Shown piece after piece: positions 1 through 12,000 of a DNA stretch of 64,000 nt (position 1 is its first letter; each line of letters opens with the position of its first letter). The stretch is taken from the NCBI GenBank assembly GCA_903813345.2, contig CAIIXF020000010.1, positions 2,163,169 to 2,227,168 on the forward strand, given 5' to 3'. The notes below the pieces were generated by a model. That model searched no databases. It was not told the DNA's origin and saw only the letters and a program-made list of their open reading frames with translations. Position numbers and translations under genes: made by a program. Source of the stretch: Owenia fusiformis (Eukaryota > Annelida > Polychaeta > Sabellida > Oweniidae).

Positions 1-3000
1 ATTTAACAGACCTCCCTATAGAGCCCCGCTATGGCAAGATGGTGCTTTACTCTGTAGTATTGAAGTGTCTAGATCCTATCCTCACCATTGCCTGTGCTCT
101 AGCATATAGAGATCCATGTAAGTCATACATCCATACGGTGTCCCATAAGTATGGTAATTTTACATTTACAGAAGTTTTGTTTATACTAGTTTCTCGCAAG
201 GAGTGTTTCAAAATTCAGGTTTGATTACTGGGTTAATTGTGTCTCAAAATGCAGCATATTGATGCAACAAAAATTGAAAAAGCAGGGGTTGAAAATCAGG
301 ACATTTCAGAAAAAACATGTGGGTGGGTTGTTTGCATCTTCCCTGTCTCAAAGTCGAAATTATTTTATCATCTCTATGAGTGCTTTTCCTGGAGGTAATG
401 CATTGGCCTAACATATGCGCCTGTTTAAATCCTCAGAAAAGAGCCAAAATCCACCAAAATCTGTTGCAATACTTTCCGTCCTCCTTTACCGCTAAAACAA
501 TCTAGAAATTAATATTCTTAGCTAGAATTGTAGGGAATTTTCATTCTGAGAAAATTGTTAGAACCCTGCTGTCCACCCTCCTTATAAAGTTATATTTTTG
601 GAACATCTCTATCACTTATGTTTTAGTTTTTGAATCATCTCTATTTTTTATGTTTTAGTCACTCTTCCTGCTCATCCATCACAAAAACGTGCAGCAGCTC
701 AGGTGAGACGTAGGTTCTCCGCTGGGACTAACAGCGATCATATGGCATTACTTCGGGCTTTCCAGTCCTGGCAGAAGGCCAGAGCAGATGGCTGGGAGCG
801 ATCATTCTGTGAGAAAAACTACCTGTCATCTGCTACCATGGAAATGATTGTCGGAATGAGGTATTCCAACAAGTTTTCTAATTATTTAAAAAAAAAAAAC
901 AATTTTCAATTCCTTCACATTTTAAAATTGATATTAATTCTTTTCAACATCAGTTAAACCTATAATTTCACTAATTCTGTAATTCTTTTTGCTTAGACAA
1001 CTGTGAGAATATGAAAGGTTTATGTTGATAGGTGGTTGGTAATGTAGAATTCAAAAGGGGTTCTTTCTTTTCATCATCAACAGGCATTTCAGAAACAGCT
1101 TTTATGTCAGAGTTGACATATTATAATCTCCAACTGTTTGTGGGTGGTGCTTGGTATTCTGCATCTGTAAGTGAGTAATTAGCAACTGACCTCAGAGCCA
1201 TCTTTCCTCTTGTTTCAGAACTCAGCTACTGGGGCAGTTGAGAGCATCAGGGTTTGTGCGAGCCAGAGGTGGAGGGGATATACGTGATCTGAATACCAAC
1301 TCTGAGAACTGGGCTGTTGTGAAGGCTGCACTTTGTGCAGGGAGCTACCCTAATATACTAATGGTGGACAGAGAAAGGTGGCAGATCATGACACAGTAAG
1401 TTTACGCAAGAGCAACATCAGATCAGAGAGGTGTTTGGATATATATTTATAGTAGAATGTGTATATTCATACACATCTCCAATCTGAACATCTCTCAATG
1501 TGAACACTTTTTGGTCCCATTTTTATGTCACCACCACAAATGGTGTAATATTTTAATTTTTTTTTGATGTTGTTTGTTGGTTGGCATCTGTAACAAATGC
1601 GTTCAGCATTTGGCATCTGTAACAAATGGCTGGTGGTGATATTTTGCATGTTAGTGCCTTATTGTAATCTGCATAGACTTCCATGTTAAAAACCTTGAAA
1701 TGTATCTATAAAAGTTTCAAAGATGACAGTAAACATTCAGAAAAATAAAGGTTTAAATACAATCCTGATTCCTCAAGATTAGTTAAAATATTTGGGGTTT
1801 AGAAATGAAAAGAGGCTTTTTCGTAAGGAGTAAGAATCAGCTAGGACCTTGTAGATTGAACTATATATGTATGCATGTGCCATTACTAGGAAAGAATCGA
1901 AGGTGAGGTTTCACCCAACATCGGTGCTTAGTGCTGCTCCAGACTCTGGTAAACGACTCAAGACACATGGTCAGCTGGTAAATGCCCTACCCACTGATTG
2001 GTTGCTCTATGAAGAACTGTCAAGGTCACACAGGATAGCCCAGGTGAGAATGTAATCTGATTGGTTACTTTATGAAGAACTTTCAAGGTCACTAGCGCAG
2101 GTAAGAATCTAATCTGATTCGTTACTCTATGAAGAACTGTCAAGGTCACACAGGATAGCCCAGGTGAGAATCTAATCTGATTGGTTGCTCTATGAAGAAC
2201 TATCAAGGTCACATGGGCGCAGGTGAGAATACAATTTTATTTCTTTTCATTTTATTTTATTTCTTTGACAAACATCAATATTAAAAAAGTTTTTTTCAGG
2301 TGTGAACAGTTTCCTTTAGGAACTCACATAACTCATATTTGCTTTAAATTGAGAAGTGAAGGGGTTTTATATGTTGTTTGAAAGTACACATTGTCAGTGA
2401 TTAAATTTAAATGTTTTTTTGTTCATATGATTATTATCAATATAAAATCCTAGTTTATGCAACAGACTTTCTGTATTCCTCTCCTATATAATGCTCTTTA
2501 TGATTGGAGGTGTGCCATATTTAATCATTTGCATTAAATAAATATCAATAAGATTTATTTTGTTGCACAGGTACGAATAGCGAGTGTGTTGTCACCTCTG
2601 ACCCTTGCATTGATGGCTGGACCATGTAAACTGTCAGAAGATAACGTCAAGGAGGCTGAAAGTATGGAGTCTCACGCACATTCTCACAGTATGTAAAACT
2701 TACATATATGTATTAAGGCTAAATACCTTTTCCCAATTTTTGATATTTGTTTTTTTATCATGATTATAAGTGGATTGAATGTAAATTGTAAATTCAGAAA
2801 TTATGGAAAATATGAAAATAGGTTATAAGATAAAAATAAGAATGTAGTTTTTTCTTCTGGATCATTATATAGGGTTTTTGGATATCAAATTGCAGCAAAA
2901 TTATATGAAATTATTAAATGAATTGATTTATAAAATAATCAATTTTGTTCATAAAATACAATAAAACCTGTCTAATCTGTAAGCTACTGGAATTGGCCAA

Positions 3001-6000
3001 AAGTGTTCAGATTAGGAGGTGTTCACCTTTCAAGGTATCTTAATATGTCAGTCAATGGGAGATAATTAAATAAATACTGAGAAAGATGTATGATATGAGT
3101 AATATTTGAATTAAGTGGGCCAGGGTGATATTATGGAAGAACACAGTTGTGACAGTGAGGGGGGGGGAGAAAGATATGTATAATATGTGTAATTTATGAT
3201 TTAAGTGGGCCAGGGTGATATTATGGAAGAACACAGTAGTGACAGTGAGGGGGAGGAGAAAGATATGTATAATATGTGTAATGTATGATTTAAGTGGGCC
3301 AGGGTGATATTATGGAAGAACACAGTAGTGACAGTGAGGGGGAGGAGAAAGATATGTATAATATGTGTAATGTATGATTTAAGTGGGCCAGGGTGATATT
3401 ATGGAAGAACACAGTAGTGACAGTGAGGGGGAGGAGAAAGATATGTATAATATGTGTAATGTATGATTTAAGTGGGCCAGGGTGATATTATGGAAGAACA
3501 CAGTAGTGACAGTGAGGGGGAGGAGAAAGATATGTATAATATGTGTAATGTATGATTTAAGTGGGCCAGGGTGATATTATGGAAGAACACAGTAGTGACA
3601 GTGAGGGGGAGGAGAAAGATATGTATAATATGTGTAATGTATGATTTAAGTGGGCCAGGGTGATATTATGGAAGAACACAGTAGTGACAGTGAGGGGGAG
3701 GAGAAAGATATGTATAATATGTGTAATGTATGATTTAAGTGGGCCAGGGTGATATTATGGAAGAACACAGTAGTGACAGTGAGGGGGAGGAGAAAGATAT
3801 GTATAATATGTGTAATGTATGATTTAAGTGGGCCAGGGTGATATTATGGAAGAACACAGTAGTGACAGTGAGGGGGAGAAAGATATGTATAATATGTGTA
3901 ATGTATGATTTAAGTGGGCCAGGGTGATATTATGGAAGAACACAGTAGTGACAGTGAGGGGGAGGAGAAAGATATGTATAATATGTGTAATGTATGATTT
4001 AAGTGGGCCAGGGTGATATTATGGAAGAACACAGTAGTGACAGTGAGGGGGAGGAGAAAGATATGTATAATATGTGTAATGTATGATTTAAGTGGGCCAG
4101 GGTGATATTATGGAAGAACACAGTAGTGACAGTGAGGGGGAGGAGAAAGATATGTATAATATGTGTAATGTATGATTTAAGTGGGCCAGGGTGATATTAT
4201 GGAAGAACACAGTAGTGACAGTGAGGGGGGGGAGAAAGATATGTATAATATGTGTAATGTATGATTTAAGTGGGCCAGGGTGATATTATGGAAGAACACA
4301 GTAGTGACAGTGAGGGGGAGGAGAAAGATATGTATAATATGTGTAATGTATGATTTAAGTGGGCCAGGGTGATATTATGGAAGAACACAGTAGTGACAGT
4401 GAGGGGGGAGAAAGATATGTATAATATGTGTAATGTATGATTTAAGTGGGCCAGGGTGATATTATGGAAGAACACAGTAGTGACAGTGAGGCGGAGGAGA
4501 AAGATATGTATAATATGTGTAATGTATGATTTAAGTGGGCCAGGGTGATATTATGGAAGAACACAGTAGTGACAGTGAGGGGGGAGAAAGATATGTATAA
4601 TATGTGTAATGTATGATTTAAGTGGGCCAGGGTGATATTATGGAAGAACACAGTAGTGACAGTGAGGGGGAGGAGAAAGATATGTATAATATGTGTAATG
4701 TATGATTTAAGTGGGCCATGGTGATATTATGGAAGAACACAGTAGTGACAGTGAGGGGGAGGAGAAAGATATGTATAATATGTGTAATGTATGATTTAAG
4801 TGGGCCAGGGTGATATTATGGAAGAACACAGTAGTGACAGTGAGGGGGAGGAGAAAGATATGTATAATATGTGTAATGTATGATTTAAGTGGGCCAGGGT
4901 GATATTATGGAAGAACACAGTAGTGACAGTGAGGGGGAGGAGAAAGATATGTATAATATGTGTAATGTATGATTTAAGTGGGCCAGGGTGATATTATGGA
5001 AGAACACAGTAGTGACAGTGAGGGGGGGGAGAAAGATATGTATAATATGTGTAATGTATGATCTAAGTGGGCCAGGGTGATATTATGGAAGAACACAGTA
5101 GTGACAGTGAGGGGGAGGAGAAAGATATGTATAATATGTGTAATGTATGATTTAAGTGGGCCAGGGTGATATTATGGAAGAACACAGTAGTGACAGTGAG
5201 GGGGGAGAAAGATATGTATAATATGTGTAATGTATGATTTAAGTGGGCCAGGGTGATATTATGGAAGAACACAGTAGTGACAGTGAGGGGGAGGAGAAAG
5301 ATATGTATAATATGTGTCATGTATGATTTAAGTGGGCCAGGGTGATATCATGGAAGAACACAGTAGTGACAGTGAGGGGGAGGAGAAAGATATGTATAAT
5401 ATGTGTAATGTATGATTTAAGTGGGCCAGGGTGATATTATGGAAGAACACAGTAGTGACAGTGAGGGGGAGGAGAAAGATATGTATAATATGTGTAATGT
5501 ATGATTCAAGTGGGCCAGGGTGATATTATGGAAGAACACAGTAGTGACAGTGAGGGGGAGGAGAAAGATATGTATAATATGTGTAATGTATGATTTAAGT
5601 GGGCCAAGGTGATATTATGGAAGAACACAGTAGTGACAGTGAGGGGGAGGAGAAAGATATGTATAATATGTGTCATGTATGATTTAAGTGGGCCAGGGTG
5701 ATATCATGGAAGAACACAGTAGTGACAGTGAGGGGGAGGAGAAAGATATGTATAATATGTGTAATGTATGATTTAAGTGGGCCAGGGTGATATTATGGAA
5801 GAACACAGTAGTGACAGTGAGGGGGAGGAGAAAGATGAAGTACGCAAAAGTCTCTTTAGGGTCGATGAGTGGATTGCCTTCAAGGTTGACTCTGAAGTAA
5901 GTATGCCTCTTCATCTTTGATTTTTTCAAATATTCAAAAATGTTACAAAGTTGGCTTAAAAGACGATTTTGGATCCCAATAAAATAGCCTAATTGTTCAA

Positions 6001-9000
6001 TTTTAAATTTTAACTGCAAGAGCAGACTAGTGCCAAGATTGATTAGTTTTAAGTATGCTGGGTAAATTAATCGGTCGTCATTTTTGATTAATAGGTGCCT
6101 CTTGTTTCCTATAGATGCTGTATAATGGTGCTGATCAAAACTGATTAAATGGTTTTGGGTTTTTATATAGGCTGATAATGTATCCTGTTGAGTTATATAC
6201 TGTACTTGACTGTACATCATATGGTTTTATCTTTGCAGGCTGCTAACATGGTGATGCAGCTGAGACTTAAGTGGCACTCATTGTTCCTAAGGCGCATGAG
6301 AGCGCCATCTAAACCTTGGTCCCAACCAGATGAGGTAATTAAATTCATAATGCTATATTGTCATCATGTGTAGATGGATGTGTTATCTGTCTGGGCTTCT
6401 TGTCATAGAATATCCAGGAAAACTATTTTGTGTTCATTTTGAAATTCTTATTCATGCAAGAGCCGCGACTGGTGCCAAGATCTGATTAGATTTGGGCATA
6501 ATGGGTGAATTACTTGGTGACCATTTTGAATTTTTGTATAAAAAAGTGTGATATTATTTATAAGCAACGTGTGAAAGGATGTGTCCGGGTATATGCCCTT
6601 TTGGTCCCTCAGTCAAATGTATGTTAAATATGTTTTTTATTACTGTCCTAGTTATATTTGATAAGTATATTTACTTTTTCACAAGTTTTGATGCATAATT
6701 AACCCCCTGCTGAGAGTCAGAATAAGTATCTTAACAAAAAAAAAATAGTCATTATCGTAGAAAAAAAAACATCAATGGCAACATGTATGACTTACAAAGA
6801 AGAAATAACTTAAGACCCATGAAGAATTTAAAAGAAAATCATATTTTTGAAATATATTTAAGGATTAAAATTTTTTTCAAATTTTTGAATTTCCCGCCAG
6901 TTTAATTTGTGGGGGGAAAAACAAGATGGCTGCCATTTGATGTAAGAAATATCAGAAAAAAAGTTGCTTCACTTTTAGTTTTCACAATGAGCACAGTTTT
7001 CCGGTTTAGGTTTTTTGACTGATTCTGACTCTTCATCACCAGGGTCATGTATAGAGATTATAAAATTGAAACCGGAATGTTGTGCTCAGCATGAATTTGA
7101 CTGAAATATGTGTAACTTCACCAACACAATTGAAGTCTCAAAACTGGATGCTCAGTAACTTTGAGTGACTATAATCCCTTGATTACCCAGATAAACACCA
7201 ATTCACTTATACAGAAATGCCATTCAATGTCTATACAAAGAAAGTAAGCAATGTTTTGGAGGATATGTTTCAAACCTTTTGCAGAAATAATTCATTTAAT
7301 ATTTGCCATTGATTTTTTTTCAATTCTGACAAAGTGATATGCACTGTCTTTGATGCCAATATTCTTCATTAATTGTGATATAAATTGATATTTTTGTACT
7401 CTCAGAAGAAGGATAAGATATTGAAGTTTAATAACATGTGTGATTGAGTTGGTTTTTCAGACATTACAATTTTCAATATTTTCTAAGTCGATACCCAGAC
7501 TCATTCCCAGACTCATCCTTTATTAGCAAAGTGTGATATTTATTAGCAAAATGTGAAATTTATTGGCGGGTTTGTTTGCTTATCTAGCACTATCAAACAC
7601 TTATATATTTCTTGTTTGTGAGACATTGCTTTTATGCCAATAATCTCTCTGACCAATGCATTGAGTTTGATGGTCTAAATCAGTCGGGTTTGTGCTACAA
7701 ACACTTCTATAACCATTTACAATTACTTAAAAGATGGAGACTTTTTGTCATGTTTTTATTTAGAAAAACCTCTATGTCAGCATATATTGAAAAATAATAT
7801 GAAAACTATGATGCAGTCTAGTCCCAATGCTAATAAAATCTTTCAAATGTGATAATGCATGTTTTGTGGGATGTTTCATTCAGAATGTCGTCCGTGCTGT
7901 GATTAACTGTCTGACCAATGAGGAGCAAGGCTTGGGACTTCAGCAACCAGCGGGGATTGGGCAGAGACCAAGACCAATGTGTGAGTAATACTACTCTTAA
8001 CTATCGATCAATTTATTTCATCTCAATGAGTCAAGTAAACCAGCATTGAAATCATATTTCATTTTTGATTAATCAATTCAATTATTCCTTATCTTGAAGA
8101 CTTTTCAACTTATTTTTTGTTAATTCTTAAATTTGATCATGTTCATAAAGTAATGTATTATGAAATATTAAAGGTTACATGTAGAGGAAATTCAGCAATT
8201 ATTAAATGAATGATCATTTAGTCTTTCTTGTCTTTATTTGAGTGTCATTTTCAAACAATTTAGGAAACAGCCAAGATTTTATTATGTAGATCCTCACACT
8301 ACAACACCACTGTTCCACAGCTGGATGACTCTAACTGCAGTTAGCGTCATTCAAGATGGTTGTCGAAATTCTTTCGTTTTTGACAAACCTCCGATTTCAG
8401 CTAAACTAAGCTGAATTTGGATTCCAAAAGTTTCGCCATGGGAAACCATCTTGAATGACGCTAACTGCAGTTAGAGTCATCCAGCTGTGGAACAGTGGAC
8501 ACTACAATCTGAAAGAATCACTAAAACAACAAATTGTTGTTTGATTATGAAAATCAAATTTTATTGATAATCATCTCTTTTGTATTCTGACATGTAAAAT
8601 ATAAACCACATCTATGCTTCTTTCCTCTTTCACATACTTATAATGTGCATGTGTCTAAATAACCTCTATTCTCCTCTGATCCTGCACTTGACCTTGTACC
8701 CTGCACATTCAACCTGCACATTCACACTGCACATTCACCTGCACATGCATTCTGCATATGTGTTTTGTACTTCATTTTGTGTTTGTCTTATGTTTTGTGT
8801 CTAAGTATCAATTAGCATGCCCTAATAAACTAGAACTAGAACAATTTTTTGATGTCCAAAAATGTATCTGAATCTATTTATTTTCTGAAAAGCATAGGCC
8901 TACTTTTGAACTTTTGAGTTAATTAGTGCACATTTGGTTGCATGAATTTGTTTCTTGATTTAATTGTGTGGACTTTGTGTATTCATAGAGGGCGCAGTTC

Positions 9001-12000
9001 AAAAGTATATCTGTACAATGTTTTAAGAAACCAGGTATACCCCACAATTCATGAACAGATTTGCAGAAACTTGGCTTTTGATTAATGCTCATGAAAATTA
9101 GATGTAGCTTATCATTGTATTGTGTAACATAACGTAATGGGTTGGTTCATTTCCCAGCTAAAATAGGTTAATTATATAGGGTGACACAAAAAAGTGCCAC
9201 CCACATAATGTTAAATAACCCTTTCGTCCGTATGACTCCTGACTTCTTCTTTTGCACATTAAAACTAGACTTCATGGAGTTAATGTGACAAAGAAAAAGT
9301 CGGGAATCAAACGGACAAAAAGGTTATTTAACATTGTGTGGGTGGCACTTTTTTGTGTCACCCTGTAATACCATATATACCTCCTTTATCTGTAGATGTA
9401 CTTATGTGCATGTTAAAGTTCATGTTAGTTAAGTTGGAATTATCTTATAATACTCTCAGTACTTCTGTTAAATATACAGAAATCTGGCAAAAACAATAAA
9501 AAATATATTCTTTAAGGATTTTATTCATCAATAAACTGAAGGCTGATCACATATAAAAATTGTATTCATTAAGTGGAAAAGAGAATGGAATTTATAGAAA
9601 TGTGTGCAATAAAATCAAGCAAGGATCTCATCCATCTGCTACATGTTTATATTATAAGATACTTCCATGAAGTGTACAATGTCAGGATTCAAATCTCACA
9701 ACTGCCTGTCTCCCAATGGCAATAACATTTCATTCTTTGCAATGAATTTGGAAAAACGAATTATCTAGTTGGGCAATGAAGTGAATGTAAATCATGTATT
9801 TAACCTTAAATGTGAATCCTGTATACATTGTACAGTATATTAGGCTATATATATGTTGTATGTGCTTCACCTGCTTACTGCTTACCACCGCATTAACCCT
9901 AACCCCTCCTCTCTCTCTCCTCTCAACACTCGTCTCTAGCTCCATCCGTTTTAACAGCTGAGGCAATCATGTCAAGTGGTAGTAGACAGAGCTCATTTGA
10001 TGTTGACCAATCAGAGGAGAGTCAGGGTGGACGTAAGAGTAATAAGGGTGTCGGTACGCCTCCCCGCCAATTCAGGAGAGAGTTTATCAGTAAGTTATAG
10101 CGATCTTGATTAAAGCACTGTTGATCCGCTCGATTACGCTGGTTACCGAAACGATTCGTTTCGGTAACAAAATGTCGGAACGTTGAAGGTACGTTTTTTC
10201 TTTTTTCCTTTTTTCATGTGTTGTAGGCAGAATCTTCATGACGTTTTTTCTCACAAATGTATATCAGTATTTAATAGTGTGCATCACACTGTATAATAAT
10301 TATTATTTGTAGTTAGAATAGTTGTAGTAGTAGTTTGTAGTGTTTTAGTGACTAATGTATCATGTTACTGATATAAATTGTCAATAAAAGATATAATAAT
10401 CATATGTTTTAGAAAATCTACATGTTTGCAACAACTAGTTCAGAAGACAACAGAATCATCGATTCAATTCCTCACTTAAGTTACATAAATGGTTTGGGTT
10501 AAAAGTGCAGATCTTAACTGTTTTTCGAAAAACTGTTTCAGTAACCAGCGTAATCGAGTGGATCACCAGTGTAAAGTAAATTATGATTAGTTTTAATGAA
10601 GAAAAGTGGCTGATTTTGGTTGATTGATGTCTTAGGTACCAAGTTTTATTGACTTCTTAATAATTCTCAAGTTGTCTTTTTGTAAAAAACAACAACATTT
10701 AAGCAAATATTATTTGCAAAACCAGGCAATGGTAGATGTGTAGATATGGGGGGGGTCTGTTGTGTAGTATTACTCAATCAAAATGCCACATTTTCAATTA
10801 AATGTATCTACTGGTTTAGGGAAACATAACTGTAAAGCTTTGATTGATTTACTCGGAAATTGCTCCATGTACATAATGTGATCATACTTCATCTTGATCA
10901 TATTATATATTATTTTTCCTTCTGAAGACCGTGGCAAATACAGTGATGACAGACAGTACCACAGTGCACCTACATCTGGCGCTAGCTCAGCTGAGAATAG
11001 TCGTCCCAGCAGCCTAAGGGGTAGTGCCCAAAGTAGCCCATGCCCTTCCCCTAAGACATCCTCACCCTCATCTCCATCTAAATGGGGACTGGAACGGGAT
11101 CCTGGGGCAACATCGTCACATCCATGCAGGTAATATTCACTATTACTTTGTTGAATCAAAATTTTTTTGAAAGTTTTTCTCAAATTAGAAGGTTGCATTT
11201 TTGTGGTGCTCTGTTTTAATAATAAAATGTGCATTACCGTAAATTATTACATTTAATTAAAAGGAGTCATGTCATAAGTTCAGTAGCTGATATAGAACTG
11301 TTGCTGAAGTAGAGGATTAGCTATTTCGAGAATAGAGACATTCCTGAGACATTTCAAAGGTTACATGTGATTTTATATTGTTTGTAGGTATTTTGTGATG
11401 AAGTCAAACAACCACAAGAATCTTGACATCTCATACCAGAAACGTATCTGGGCAACAACAGCTTCAAATGAACGCAAGTTAAATAAGGCATTTAAGGTAA
11501 GGAATCAATAAATATAATTCATACTCTTATATCCTTTATTTATATTACTAGTCAGATGTGTCCTTCCCTGCCTCCACTGCCTCATTGGGTTAAATAATAC
11601 AGATTAAGAGGTGAAAATTAGGGGTACCACGATACGATAAATTTAATATCGATACGTATCTACGATACTGACCTCGCGATACGATACGAACGATACGATA
11701 CAATGATACAGCGTAATTTGAAGTAAAACTTAACGTTATTCTAATTTTTCAAACTTGTAAAGCCGGAAGTACTTCAGCCAGATTACGTTTATTTCACATC
11801 ACGACAAAGAAAGTTGTAAAATATGCTAACATTGATTAAAACATCTAAACGACGTGTGGTATCCGGGAACTATCGGGGCAAACGAAGGCGGCAAGCAAGA
11901 TACGTAACTATGACTGTCTGTCATCCCTAAGCTCTGAGTGTTTCCCTCCCTTTGGGTAAGTAAGAAGGGACTTCCGGTCAAAAAACGATACGACCGATAT

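Noticed and set aside
2693-5810. Alternative YTHDC2 junction 2692 to 5809
   Set aside because: Also keeps frame, but the 2688 donor (A|GTATGT) matches the donor consensus better; left as a noted alternative, not a separate feature.
3052-6220. Minus-strand ORFs of MFFHNITLAHLNHTLHILYI type
   Set aside because: They are translations of the antisense of the 89-bp minisatellite; they follow the repeat and not codon logic.
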